Assembly: GCA_015068235.1 (NCBI GenBank)
Contig: SVKY01000001.1
Coordinates: 69,660 to 133,659 of the forward strand
Direction: 5' to 3'
From: Oscillospiraceae bacterium
Lineage (GTDB): Bacteria; Bacillota; Clostridia; Oscillospirales; Oscillospiraceae
DNA length: 64,000 nucleotides
Shown here: positions 23,560 through 32,483 of the stretch, in pieces
Layout of the letters: each line of letters opens with the position of its first letter
How positions within the stretch are numbered: position 1 is the first letter of the stretch
Translations under genes and position numbers: made by a program
The notes under the pieces: model-generated
Seen by the model: the letters and a program-made list of their open reading frames with translations, nothing else
Told to the model about the DNA's origin: nothing
The model's database searches: none

Positions 23560-24438
23560 TTATCGCACTTTAAGCTTCTTTCTTGCTATGATCACATAAG
23601 CGATCACACCGGCAAACGCCAAAATCAAGAGTGCCAGTGCCAAATAACCAATGGCACTGAAGTAGATCAAAATCGTAAATTGATACGTCGTAACGTTGCC
23701 GGAATCATCTGTAAGCCGGATCAAATATTCTCCGTTAGAAGTTAATATCTCGTTAAAAGGAATTTCTTTGCCGTCTTTCAAGATTTGAACAGAATAGGCA
23801 TCCTTCGCATCGGAAATATCGACCGGACCTTGCGCCGTACCGTCCGAAACGTTCGCAAGCTTCAACTTAGGGCCTGTAAAATCCGTAGTAAAGTTCAGAG
23901 AATAATTCATCCCGGTTCGAATGCAGTGATAAAGGACACGGTAGTCCCCTTCCTCGGTAAAATCAATCCGATCGGAATCAAATGAGATCTGTTGATTGTT
24001 GAGTGTCACCTGCAGGATCTTAAAGCCATCAGGCACAGTATAGCTTATCACGGCATTGGTAACCGTCGGAATGATCGTAAAAGCCAAAATGCGTTTTTCT
24101 GCGCCGCCATCTTCATACATAACGACATATTCGCCCGTATCCTTAATCTGCCGATAGGAATCACTTGCCAAAAGAGTTCCGTCATGATACACCCTCAGCT
24201 TTGCAACGACATCTGCACTGATGCTGACCGTTTTGGTCGTGATCATTCCGTCACAAACACTCGCGCGAACAAGCTCCGCTCCATTCATGTCCGTTCGGTA
24301 AACGAACAGCTGTGTACTTTTCTCATACCATACGCCATCTTCCACCCATGTCAAGGCATTGGCTCCGGCGGCAAAAACCGAGCCAAGCAATGTACACAGG
24401 CATAAGAGCATCGATAATATCCTAATCAAACGTTTCAT
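23560..24438 (-). CDS. Type-I membrane protein with Ig-like/beta-sandwich ectodomain
   Basis: 292 residues. A signal peptide (MKRLIRILSMLLCLCTLLGS, cleavage near ANA) is followed by about 230 residues of beta-prone sequence with two or three Ig-like units (SYTVPDGFKILQVTLNN; DFTGPKLKLANVSD; ILTSNGEYLIRLTDDSGNVT). A single C-terminal helix (FSAIGYLALALLILAFAGVIAYVII) and the basic tail ARKKLKVR follow. It is the first gene of the four-gene operon that encodes VirB6-like, VirB4-like and giant secreted proteins. The ectodomain may form part of an external complex. No named family was recognised. Confidence 0.7.
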   Translation of the reverse strand: MKRLIRILSMLLCLCTLLGSVFAAGANALTWVEDGVWYEKSTQLFVYRTDMNGAELVRASVCDGMITTKTVSISADVVAKLRVYHDGTLLASDSYRQIKDTGEYVVMYEDGGAEKRILAFTIIPTVTNAVISYTVPDGFKILQVTLNNQQISFDSDRIDFTEEGDYRVLYHCIRTGMNYSLNFTTDFTGPKLKLANVSDGTAQGPVDISDAKDAYSVQILKDGKEIPFNEILTSNGEYLIRLTDDSGNVTTYQFTILIYFSAIGYLALALLILAFAGVIAYVIIARKKLKVR

Positions 24439-24507
24439 TTAACGATTCCCCACTCGAAATAATGAGATTGCACTTCATGATGCGTAAATATAGTAAGGCT
24501 TATGATA

Positions 24508-24536
24508 AGTATACACTATATTTTGTGATATGTCTA
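24508..24536 (-). promoter_or_regulatory. Promoter of the type IV secretion-like operon
   Basis: TAGACA and TATACT on the minus strand are 17 bases apart. A leader of about 65 bases follows before the first start codon. The surrounding 24439-24690 holds nothing else recognisable. Confidence 0.6.
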
Positions 24537-24674
24537 TACCACAAATTATACAATTTTTACGATTGATCGGTGGATGAAATTTCAATACTTGTGTAGTGAA
24601 AGAACGATTGGCAATATAAACCGCAAAAATGGCAAATAAAGTCTGTCATCAAGGCTCTGCCACTGCGCAGAGCT

Positions 24675-24722
24675 TGTAAAAAACAAAGCATAACCCAAGA
24701 CATCTTTCGACATCTTGGGTTA
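24675..24722 (-). terminator. Intrinsic terminator of the greA-lysS transcript
   Basis: A 10-bp stem TAACCCAAGA/TCTTGGGTTA is followed on the minus strand by GCTTTGTTTTTTA. Confidence 0.88.
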
Positions 24723-24731
24723 TCGTACATA

Positions 24732-26225
24732 TTAATCCATAGGCTTCATCGTGGGGAACAAAATAACCTCACGGATGGTAGAATTATTGGTCAGCAGCAT
24801 AACGCAGCGGTCGATACCGATGCCTAAGCCACCTGTCGGAGGCATACCGTATTCCAGTGCATTGATAAAATCATCATCCATCATGCCGGCTTCCTGGTCG
24901 CCCTTCTCGCGCATTTCAACCTGCTTCTTAAAGCGTTCCTTCTGATCGATCGGGTCGTTCAGCTCGGAGAAGGCATTGCCCATCTCGCTGTGGCAGATGA
25001 AGAGCTCAAAGCGCTCAGTCAAGCGAGGATCAGAGGGACTGCGCTTTGCAAGCGGAGAAACATCAACAGGATGCATCGTGATGAAGGTCGGTTGAATGAG
25101 CTTCTCTTCCACATGGCGGTCAAAGCACTCATACAGGAAGTTGCCCCAGGTATGATCCTTGTCCGCACCGAGCTCCACACCGACAGAACGAGCCAATTCC
25201 TCGGCTTCCGCATCGGTGTCCACTGCCATAAAGTCAATACCAAGATGCTCCTTGACAGCTTCAGCCATGGTCATGCGCTTCCAACCGGGAGTCAGATCGA
25301 GCTGATGACCCATCCATTCCAGCTGATAGGTTCCCAAAATATCCATCGCAGCGGAAGAAAGCAGTTCCTCAAACAGATCCATCATATCATTGAAATCCGC
25401 ATAAGCCTCATAGAGCTCAACCGTTGTGAACTCGGGATTATGTCTGGGATCCATGCCCTCATTGCGGAAAATTCTACCGATTTCATACACACGGTCAATA
25501 CCGCCGACAATCAAGCGCTTCAGATTCAGCTCAGTAGCAATACGCAGGAACATGTCAATACCGAGCGTGTTATGATGCGTAATAAACGGACGAGCCGTAG
25601 CACCACCGGAAATGGTGTTCAAAACAGGAGTTTCAACCTCCATATATCCACGGTTATCCAAGTATCTTCTGACATGGCTGATAAACTTCGAACGAATTTC
25701 AAAATTGCGTCGAACCTCGGGGTTGACAATCAAATCGACATAGCGCTGACGGTAACGGGTTTCGACATTCGTCAAACCGTGGAACTTATCGGGCAGAGGC
25801 AATAAAGATTTTGACAGAAGGATGACCTCGTGCGCTCTGACAGAGATCTCACCTCTCTGCGTGCGGAAAACATCGCCCTTAACACCAACGATATCGCCGA
25901 TATCCAACTTGCGGCATGCTTCAAAATTCGCTTCCTGCATCTCGTCAAACTTGAGATAGATTTGGATTCTGCCGGCGTTGTCCTGCAAGTCGCAGAACAT
26001 CACCTTGCCCATACCTCTTTTCGACATCAAGCGACCTGCAACGGCAACATTTTTGCCCTCCATTGCATCAAAATCGTCTTTAATTTGAGCGCTGTTCGTG
26101 TCAAAAGCAAACTTCGTCTGCTCAAAGGGGTCATTCCCCTCACTTTGCAGCTGCGCAAGCTTCTCACGACGGATTCTTACCTGGTCGACCAGCGAAAGTT
26201 CTTCCTGCGGTACAAACTTAGCCAT
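24732..26225 (-). CDS. lysS: Lysyl-tRNA synthetase, class II
   Basis: 497 residues, normal length. An N-terminal OB-fold anticodon-binding domain (about 55-165) precedes the class II catalytic core. The core shows motif 2 ([15 protein letters not shown]) and motif 3 (GLGIGIDR). It charges tRNA-Lys with lysine in the cytoplasm. TTGGAGGG precedes ATG 26225. It follows greA by 12 bases, so both are co-transcribed from the consensus promoter upstream of greA. No T-box leader is present. Confidence 0.97.
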   Translation of the reverse strand: MAKFVPQEELSLVDQVRIRREKLAQLQSEGNDPFEQTKFAFDTNSAQIKDDFDAMEGKNVAVAGRLMSKRGMGKVMFCDLQDNAGRIQIYLKFDEMQEANFEACRKLDIGDIVGVKGDVFRTQRGEISVRAHEVILLSKSLLPLPDKFHGLTNVETRYRQRYVDLIVNPEVRRNFEIRSKFISHVRRYLDNRGYMEVETPVLNTISGGATARPFITHHNTLGIDMFLRIATELNLKRLIVGGIDRVYEIGRIFRNEGMDPRHNPEFTTVELYEAYADFNDMMDLFEELLSSAAMDILGTYQLEWMGHQLDLTPGWKRMTMAEAVKEHLGIDFMAVDTDAEAEELARSVGVELGADKDHTWGNFLYECFDRHVEEKLIQPTFITMHPVDVSPLAKRSPSDPRLTERFELFICHSEMGNAFSELNDPIDQKERFKKQVEMREKGDQEAGMMDDDFINALEYGMPPTGGLGIGIDRCVMLLTNNSTIREVILFPTMKPMD

Positions 26226-26237
26226 ATTCCCTCCAAT

Positions 26238-26717
26238 TTATCTCTCTACAGCGAGAATTTCAAAGCGCACCGTTCCGACCGGTGCTTCATATTCAACCTG
26301 ATCACCGACACGCTTGCCGAGCATTGCCTTGCCAAACGGAGAATCATCGGAAATTCTTGCTTCCATAGGGTTTGCCTCCTGAGAGCCGACAATCACATAG
26401 ACATCGGTCTCATCGAATTCCAGATCTCTGACCTTGACGGTACAGCCTAAGCCGACAACCCCCTGCATATCCTCCTCAGCGGTCTCGTCAAAAACGACCG
26501 CATGAGTCAAAATATTCTCAATTTCAGCAATTCTTCCATACAGCTTTGCCTGTTCGTTCTTTGCTTCATCGTATTCACTGTTCTCAGAGAGATCACCGAA
26601 AGAGCGAGCCTCTTTGATCAGCTCCGCAACTTCCTTCTCTCTTGTCGTCTTCAGGTAATTGAGCTCCTGCTCAAGTTCCTTGAGTCTTGCTCTGGTCAGC
26701 TTAAATTCCTTCGCCAT
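26238..26717 (-). CDS. greA: Transcription elongation factor GreA
   Basis: 159 residues, usual length. The N-terminal coiled-coil (LTRARLKELEQELNYLKTTR, with the acidic tip region around DLSENSEYDEA) inserts in the RNA polymerase secondary channel. The C-terminal FKBP-like domain includes ISDDSPFGKAMLGKRVGD. It rescues backtracked polymerase by stimulating transcript cleavage. The start at ATG 26717 is supported by GGAGG. It forms a two-gene operon with lysS. Confidence 0.96.
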   Translation of the reverse strand: MAKEFKLTRARLKELEQELNYLKTTREKEVAELIKEARSFGDLSENSEYDEAKNEQAKLYGRIAEIENILTHAVVFDETAEEDMQGVVGLGCTVKVRDLEFDETDVYVIVGSQEANPMEARISDDSPFGKAMLGKRVGDQVEYEAPVGTVRFEILAVER

Positions 26718-26748
26718 GGTATTACCTCCAAAACATTTTGTGCACAAT

Positions 26749-26777
26749 ATTATAAAGAATTGCCGTGCATATGTCAA
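26749..26777 (-). promoter_or_regulatory. Consensus promoter of greA-lysS
   Basis: Perfect TTGACA and TATAAT on the minus strand with a 17-base spacer, 31 bases upstream of the greA start. Confidence 0.88.
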
Positions 26778-26783
26778 GCATTA

Positions 26784-27962
26784 TTATTTCTTAACTGCTG
26801 AAATCGCAGCGTCTAACTGCGGATCATCTTCCGCACGATCGTAATAAATATCGTAATAGGTTTCATCATCAACTTCAACAACAATATCAGGTGTAACACC
26901 AAGCCCCTCAAGGGTCACACCGTTGGGCGTTTGATAGTGTCCAGTCGAAATGCGCACTGCCGAGCCATCGGAAAGAACGAACGTCTCCTGATAATTCGCT
27001 TTTCCTGTCGTCTGTGTTCCGACGATCGTTGCCCATTTGTATTCCTGAAGTGCAGCCGCAAAAAACTCCGCAGCGGAATAGGAATCCTCATTGATCAAAA
27101 CAGCCATCGGCATTTCGAGGCAATTTTCATCGGATTTATCAACTTCCTCTTTCCCGGTATAATCAACAGAGCGGAATAAAGGTCCTTCCGGCAAAAGATA
27201 ATCAAGCAACGTGACCAATTCATACTTAAAGCCGCCGGGGTTAAAGCGCATATCAAATACAAGGCTCGTTGCGCCTTCCTCCTGCAAGTACTCAATTGCG
27301 GCAATGGTCATAGAAGCAGTATTCTTTGTAAATTGTGCAAGCTTGATATAGCCGACACCATCTTCGAGCAATTCATACTCCAAAACCTGAATATCAATCT
27401 GTTTCCTTGTGATGGTCAGATCAAATGTTTCTCCGTCACGCAGGAAGGTTATGGTAACATCGGTTCCCTCCTCGCCACGAATCATCTTCTTGAGCCCGTC
27501 CATGCCAAGCTCGATCGCATTTTGTCCCTCGACAGCAACGATCATATCGTTGATCTCAACACCTGCCTCCATGGCAGCGCCATTAGGAGTCACATCGATG
27601 ATCGTAAAGCCTTCATCGTCATCGTTTACCAGCTGGACTGTCACACCGATGCCGACATAAGCATTATTATCCTCTTCAAGAGAAGCGGCATACTCGTCAG
27701 CCGTCATATAGCCGCTCCAACGATCTCCGGATGCTGCAACAGCCGCAGCTGCCAAATAATCATCCAAATTCTCGGTTTCATACTCATCCACATAATAAGT
27801 ATCAAACAGATCAATGATCTCATCAACCTTCGATTGATACGAGCCTGTCACCTCCGCAATGGACGGAACAGAAATCGTTTCACGCTCCTGCACCGTCATC
27901 AGGCAACCGCTCAAAGAGATCACAATGGACATCATGAGCAATAATGCAATTATTTTCTTCAT
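26784..27962 (-). CDS. S41-family C-terminal processing peptidase, lipoprotein
   Basis: 392 residues. The lipoprotein signal ends in LSGC. A PDZ domain (about residues 95-180, GFTIIDVTPNGAAMEAGVEINDMI) and the S41 protease core follow. Catalytic Ser is in NEDSYSAAEFFA and Lys in TTGKANYQ, as in CtpA/CtpB. Such proteases cut cell-envelope proteins at their C-terminus; CtpB-type members work in sporulation signalling. It is the last gene of the ftsEX-M23 cluster, which suggests processing of a wall-hydrolysis or division factor. Substrate not known. Confidence 0.92.
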   Translation of the reverse strand: MKKIIALLLMMSIVISLSGCLMTVQERETISVPSIAEVTGSYQSKVDEIIDLFDTYYVDEYETENLDDYLAAAAVAASGDRWSGYMTADEYAASLEEDNNAYVGIGVTVQLVNDDDEGFTIIDVTPNGAAMEAGVEINDMIVAVEGQNAIELGMDGLKKMIRGEEGTDVTITFLRDGETFDLTITRKQIDIQVLEYELLEDGVGYIKLAQFTKNTASMTIAAIEYLQEEGATSLVFDMRFNPGGFKYELVTLLDYLLPEGPLFRSVDYTGKEEVDKSDENCLEMPMAVLINEDSYSAAEFFAAALQEYKWATIVGTQTTGKANYQETFVLSDGSAVRISTGHYQTPNGVTLEGLGVTPDIVVEVDDETYYDIYYDRAEDDPQLDAAISAVKK

Positions 27963-27992
27963 AAAATCACTCCATCACATAGAATACGGATA

Positions 27993-28028
27993 CCCAGAGC
28001 CGAAAACGGTCGGCTCTGGGATTTTTTT
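27993..28028 (+). terminator. Terminator-like hairpin oriented against the genes around it
   Basis: An 11-bp perfect stem CCCAGAGCCGA/TCGGCTCTGGG is followed by ATTTTTTTAA on the plus strand only, although both flanking genes are read on the minus strand. It would stop antisense transcription entering the M23 gene. On the minus strand it is just a stable intercistronic hairpin. Confidence 0.6.
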
Positions 28029-29304
28029 AACCAATATAATTCATCGGATTTACGGTCGAGCCATTACAGTAGATCGTAAAATGCAAATGCGGTCCGGTGG
28101 AATACCCGGTCGATCCGACATAACCGATGACCTGTCCCTGGGAAACATACTCACCGGAACTTACCACATAATGCGTCATATGACCGTAGAGCGAGGAGAA
28201 GCCATCCATATGGTTAATGGTAACATAGTAGCCGTAAGCATAATTATACTCCGCAGTGGAAACATAGCCACTTCTCGAAGCATAGATCGGAGTTCCCTGC
28301 CCAACAGCAAGATCTACACCGTTATGGAAGGAGTAGTTACCTGTGATCGGATGTACACGGTAGCCATAGGAGCTTGTGACAACTCCATAATATGAGAGCG
28401 GATACATAAAATATACATCCGTCGGCGCTGACGAGCTTCCACCGTCACCGTTACTGCTGTTATTGTTATTCTGCTGCTGTTGTTGCTGTTGTTGCTGCTG
28501 TGCAAGATAAGCTTCGTACTCTTCCTGCTTTGCCTTTTGGTACTCGACTTCCTTCTGTGCAATTTCCTCGCTCAGCTCAGCTTCGAGAGCTTCGTACTTC
28601 TCGTCGTCTTCCAAAAGCTCAGCGCAAAGAATATAAAGATCTGCCAAAAGTGCATCAGATTCCGCACGTTTTTCAGCCAAAAGCTCCTCATTCTCACTCA
28701 ATTCACGCATCTTGTCTTCAAGCAAACCACGCTGATTGTCCAGTTCTTCCTTTGCAGTCAGAACATCAATCGCTTTTTCACGCAGATCTGCCATCATTTG
28801 CTCGTCTGCTTTGGAGATCTCATCGATCATAACACGATAGAGCAGCATATCAGCAAAGCTCTCTGCATTCAAAAGTGCCGACAAATACGAGATCTCGCCA
28901 TGCTCCTGAATGGCACGGATGCGGGTTTTGTAATTGCCGAGCAAGGTTTCCTGCTCCGTTTGGATTTCGTTGAGAGCCGTCTGCTTTTCGGAGATGAGCA
29001 AATTATATTGATGGATCTGCTCATTCACATTTTCGGATTCCTGCTTGAGCAGCTCAATCTCCTGATCGACTTGTGCCTTTTGATTTGCGATATCGAGCAT
29101 CTCGTCATTGGTCTTCTCGATCTCCTCGCCCAAAAGCTCACGCTCAGCAGCTAAGCTCTCAGCCTCTTCTTCCAACTCGTCCAATTCATCCTGGATTTCA
29201 TCAGATTTTGCCGCATTGGCGATCATCGCAACAAATCCGATCATCAAGCTGAGGATCAAAATTCCTGCGATCAAGCTAATGATTAAACGTCTATATTTGT
29301 ACAT
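28027..29304 (-). CDS. Murein hydrolase activator-like protein (coiled coil plus M23 peptidase)
   Basis: 425 residues. It has an N-terminal membrane anchor or signal (about 8-30) and a long heptad-rich coiled coil (about 33-265). A glutamine run followed by an Asn/Ser/Gly linker (about 270-295) leads into a C-terminal LytM/M23 domain. The metal-binding residues are visible as His and Asp in SFHNGVDLA and the HLH of GPHLHFTIY, so the domain should be active. The layout is that of EnvC/PcsB-like proteins, which FtsEX controls in other bacteria. The gene lies just downstream of ftsX, in agreement. GAAAGGAGG precedes the ATG. Confidence 0.93.
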   Translation of the reverse strand: MYKYRRLIISLIAGILILSLMIGFVAMIANAAKSDEIQDELDELEEEAESLAAERELLGEEIEKTNDEMLDIANQKAQVDQEIELLKQESENVNEQIHQYNLLISEKQTALNEIQTEQETLLGNYKTRIRAIQEHGEISYLSALLNAESFADMLLYRVMIDEISKADEQMMADLREKAIDVLTAKEELDNQRGLLEDKMRELSENEELLAEKRAESDALLADLYILCAELLEDDEKYEALEAELSEEIAQKEVEYQKAKQEEYEAYLAQQQQQQQQQQNNNNSSNGDGGSSSAPTDVYFMYPLSYYGVVTSSYGYRVHPITGNYSFHNGVDLAVGQGTPIYASRSGYVSTAEYNYAYGYYVTINHMDGFSSLYGHMTHYVVSSGEYVSQGQVIGYVGSTGYSTGPHLHFTIYCNGSTVNPMNYIG

Positions 29305-29327
29305 AGACAGCCTCCTTTCGAGTGCAA

Positions 29328-30503
29328 TCAGACTTTCAAGAATCTACGAATCGACATCAAACTGCCGAAAATACCGATCACGAAGCCAGCAATGGCGCAA
29401 ATGGCAACCATCGGGATCCAAATTTCAACAAACGGTGTCAAGCCAAAGACCGTGATGCCCGTTCCTGAGATCGCCTTACGAAGGACCTCGTAAAGTCCCC
29501 ATTCAATAAAGAACGAGAAGAGCGAGCCGAACAGACCCAAAATAAAGCCTTCGACCAAAAACGGCAATCTAATAAAGGAGTTGGTCGCACCGACCATCTT
29601 CATGATTGCGATTTCTTCCTTGCGATCCATCATGGCAAGCTTGATCGTATTGGAGATAATGACCAACGAGACAAGCAACAAAACACTCGCAATCGCAATC
29701 GATGCAACATAGAGCACGTTTCGAACCGTAACCATTGCATTCGCCTGCTCAACATTTGCTTCGACCTTGACGATGCCGAAGATTTCTTCAAGCTGTGCCT
29801 TGGTCTCAGCAATCAAGCTGTTGTCCTTGAGCGTGATCTCATATTGATCACGCATTGCGCTGGCATCCACACCTGCATAGAGGGATTCACCATCTTCAAA
29901 CATATCGCCAAAGCGCTGCAAAGCTTCTTCACCCGAGACCGGCTTCGCCTCAGCGACATTTTCAAGCGCAATGATCTGCTGTGCAATATTGTTTTCCTGC
30001 ACAATCGGCTCAGCCTTCTCAGCAACGACGAACAAAGAAACCTGTTCCTCCTCGCCGATATGCTCCGTCACGGAAAGAACACCGTTGATCGCTCTGATAG
30101 CATCGAACGTATCGGAGATCAACTCCGCATCGGTAATACTGACAGAGAAATACTCACGCTCGGAAGCGACAGCATTTTCGCCATCATCCAAGTAAGAACC
30201 AAACTCTGCCAAAGCCTGCTCACGAGATACAAATACAGCATTTTCAACATTGTCAAGCATATTGATTTCAGAGCCAACGCTCTTGGCATCGTGGGTAAGC
30301 ATTGTTTCATCAATGACCGCAATGATACGGTTCTTCTTCTGCAAATCCTCAACCATGTTATTCAGGTTATAGCAAATGAGCAAAAAGCTGTTGATGATCA
30401 CCAGGCAGGCAACGGTGATACATACCGCCGCAAAAGACATAAATCCATGCTTGAAGGTAGACTTAAAGCCAGAAGCCAACAAATATCCGATATTATTCTT
30501 CAT
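29328..30503 (-). CDS. ftsX: Cell division protein FtsX with a duplicated extracellular domain
   Basis: 391 residues from ATG 30503, well above the ~300 usual for FtsX. The first helix is at about 22-45, and three C-terminal helices plus the KLAMMDRKEEIAIMKMVGAT coupling segment are normal. The extra length comes from the extracellular loop, which contains two homologous units. The first (about 57-152) contains VSREQALAEFGSYLDDGE; the second (about 156-252) contains VSGEEALQRFGDMFEDGE. Each is followed by a similar I-T-D/K-D..I..VxSV-type strand. The start overlaps the ftsE stop by 11 bases. With FtsE it forms an ABC-type machine that activates peptidoglycan hydrolases such as the neighbouring M23 protein. 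Confidence 0.92.
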   Translation of the reverse strand: MKNNIGYLLASGFKSTFKHGFMSFAAVCITVACLVIINSFLLICYNLNNMVEDLQKKNRIIAVIDETMLTHDAKSVGSEINMLDNVENAVFVSREQALAEFGSYLDDGENAVASEREYFSVSITDAELISDTFDAIRAINGVLSVTEHIGEEEQVSLFVVAEKAEPIVQENNIAQQIIALENVAEAKPVSGEEALQRFGDMFEDGESLYAGVDASAMRDQYEITLKDNSLIAETKAQLEEIFGIVKVEANVEQANAMVTVRNVLYVASIAIASVLLLVSLVIISNTIKLAMMDRKEEIAIMKMVGATNSFIRLPFLVEGFILGLFGSLFSFFIEWGLYEVLRKAISGTGITVFGLTPFVEIWIPMVAICAIAGFVIGIFGSLMSIRRFLKV

Positions 30504-31179
30504 AATTATAATACCCGTCCATTCCGTCACTGATGACCTTACCCTGCGAGATGGCAACAACACGCTTTGTAAAGCGATCAACCAAACCCTTCTCATGGGT
30601 AACGACCATGACCGTTGTGCCAAGCGCATTGATCTGCTCCAAAAGCAGCATGATCTCAAACGAGCGAGCAGGGTCGAGATTACCCGTCGGCTCGTCGGCA
30701 ATGATCATTCTGGGGTTATTGACAAGCGCTCTGGCAATGGCAACACGCTGCTGCTCACCGCCGGAAAGCTCATTGGGCAAACGACGCCCCTTATTCTCCA
30801 AGCCGACCAGTTCAAGCACATAAGGCACACGATTTTTGATCTCACGATTCTTCGCACCAACTACACGCATCGCAAAAGCAACATTTTCATACACCGTCAT
30901 ATTGTCGATCAGACGGAAATCTTGGAAAATAATGCCTAGCGTACGGCGCATATGGGGAACCTTCGAGCGGCGAATGTTTTCAACCTGAAAGCCATTGACC
31001 ATGATCGAACCGCTTGTCGGCTTCAATTCACCGGTCAAAAGCTTAATGATCGTGGATTTACCGGAACCGGACTCACCAACGAGGAAAACAAATTCGCCAT
31101 CATCAATGTGCATATCGATGCCATTGAGCGCATGGGTACCTGTTTCGTAAGTTTTTGTAACGTTCACTAAATCAATCAT
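30493..31179 (-). CDS. ftsE: Cell division ATP-binding protein FtsE
   Basis: 228 residues with all ABC motifs: Walker A GESGSGKST, Q-loop IFQDFRLI, signature LSGGEQQRVAIARA, Walker B MIIADEPTGNLD and the H-loop in VVTHEKG. It drives FtsX at the cytoplasmic face. It follows the PucR/CdaR-type regulator by 12 bases and overlaps ftsX, so the regulator, ftsE, ftsX, M23 and S41 genes probably form one transcript. Confidence 0.96.
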   Translation of the reverse strand: MIDLVNVTKTYETGTHALNGIDMHIDDGEFVFLVGESGSGKSTIIKLLTGELKPTSGSIMVNGFQVENIRRSKVPHMRRTLGIIFQDFRLIDNMTVYENVAFAMRVVGAKNREIKNRVPYVLELVGLENKGRRLPNELSGGEQQRVAIARALVNNPRMIIADEPTGNLDPARSFEIMLLLEQINALGTTVMVVTHEKGLVDRFTKRVVAISQGKVISDGMDGYYNYEE

Positions 31180-31191
31180 AATATCACCAAA

Positions 31192-32283
31192 TTACATCAT
31201 ACGATTTTCGCGTGATGCCAAATATTTCTTCACCATCAAAGCGACCTTGAAAATGATCGCATCGTCGAACTCTCTAAGATCCAAGCCAGTGAGCTTCTTG
31301 ATCTTTTCCAAACGATAAACGAGCGTATTGCGGTGCACAAAGAGCTTGCGAGAGGTCTCGGAAACGTTCAAACTGTTTTCGAAGAACATATTGATCGTAA
31401 ACAAGGTTTCCTGATCAAGAGAGTCGATGGAATTTTTCTTAAATACTTCCGACAAGAATATCTCGCACAAGGTCGTCGGAAGCTGGTAGATCAAGCGTCC
31501 GATACCGAGGCTTTCGTAATTGATCACTGTCTTTTCAGTGTCAAATACCTTACCGACTTCGATAGCGACCTGCGCTTCCTTATAAGAATCGGCAAGCTCA
31601 CGAAGATGCTCACTGACAGTGCCGATGCCAATGGTCGTTCTTGCAAACAATTCCGTCTTCAAGCGATCTTCGATCGCCTTTGCCATCTTGTTAAGCTCCT
31701 CACCCGTCGTATCGAAGCTGACCTGGCGCACAACAGCAACATCGGTCTCATTAACGTTCAAAACGAAATCCTGCTGCTCGGTAAACATGTTCTGCAGCAT
31801 CTCAACCACAGCAACATCCGCACGACCACGCTGACGGATCAAAAAAACCGCTCTTGGAATGTCCGTTTGGAAATGCAGCTCCTTGGCGCGGATATAAATA
31901 TCACCGGGCAAAATATTGTCCGTTATGATATTTTTAACGAATGTACTCTTGTCGTGCTTCTCCTCATAATAGGTTTTAGTGGCATTGAGTGTAACCTGTG
32001 CCATACGGCAAAGCGCCTGCGCCTGCTCTCCTTCTCCTATCACAAAAGCTGAAAATCCGTATGTAGCATTCCAGCCCTTGAGCGGAAGAAAGGTCTTTCC
32101 CTCGCTGACAGAGATGATCTCAGGCATGGCGGCGATCATCAGGGCAGCTTCGGAAAAGCGTTGACCAATCAAAGAAGCATCACCGCAGGAGATGACGTTT
32201 CCCTCAGCATCGACCACACCGATCGTAGCCTGGGAAGCATCGCAAAGCTGTTCTACAATGTTTTGAAAAATACGACTGGACAT
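31192..32283 (-). CDS. PucR/CdaR-type transcriptional regulator
   Basis: 363 residues. The N-terminal part (SQATIGVVDAEGNVISCGD) looks like a sugar-diacid/PAS-like sensor domain. A GGDEF-like middle part is followed by the C-terminal PucR helix-turn-helix (FVHRNTLVYRLEKIKKLTGLDL, about 322-343). Relatives sense small organic molecules and activate catabolic genes. Here it heads a cell-division/wall-hydrolase operon, which is not a usual target. AGGAGG precedes ATG 32283. The effector is unknown. Confidence 0.85.
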   Translation of the reverse strand: MSSRIFQNIVEQLCDASQATIGVVDAEGNVISCGDASLIGQRFSEAALMIAAMPEIISVSEGKTFLPLKGWNATYGFSAFVIGEGEQAQALCRMAQVTLNATKTYYEEKHDKSTFVKNIITDNILPGDIYIRAKELHFQTDIPRAVFLIRQRGRADVAVVEMLQNMFTEQQDFVLNVNETDVAVVRQVSFDTTGEELNKMAKAIEDRLKTELFARTTIGIGTVSEHLRELADSYKEAQVAIEVGKVFDTEKTVINYESLGIGRLIYQLPTTLCEIFLSEVFKKNSIDSLDQETLFTINMFFENSLNVSETSRKLFVHRNTLVYRLEKIKKLTGLDLREFDDAIIFKVALMVKKYLASRENRMM

Positions 32284-32342
32284 ATGCCGTCCTCCTTCAC
32301 ATTTTCGGAAAAATGACAGATTTCTACAGGATTATAGATTAC

Positions 32343-32371
32343 ATAATACAGCATTTTTTCAAAAAAAGCAA
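32343..32371 (-). promoter_or_regulatory. Promoter of the regulator-ftsEX operon
   Basis: TTGCTT and TATTAT on the minus strand with a 17-base spacer. Further upstream (32430-32510) the sequence TGACGAAA occurs three times and could be a regulator-binding site. Confidence 0.55.
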
Positions 32372-32483
32372 GAGGTTTTAGACATATTATTTCAAAACTT
32401 CGGTTCGTTTTTATGAAGTTTTTATAGATTTTCGTCATATTCGACAAAGTATAGAGCTTTATTTCGTCAAAATAATTCTGTTT

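Noticed and set aside
24640-24680. Second hairpin CAAGGCTCTGC/GCAGAGCTTG beyond the lysS terminator
   Set aside because: Contains a bulge and no T-run; the terminator at 24675-24722 is sufficient.
26226-26783. T-box leader for lysS
   Set aside because: lysS follows greA with a 12-base gap and no T-box sequence or terminator is seen.
28468-28500. Glutamine run as possible phase-variable microsatellite
   Set aside because: The codons are a mix of CAG and CAA, so there is no pure repeat for slippage, and slippage in threes would not shift the frame.
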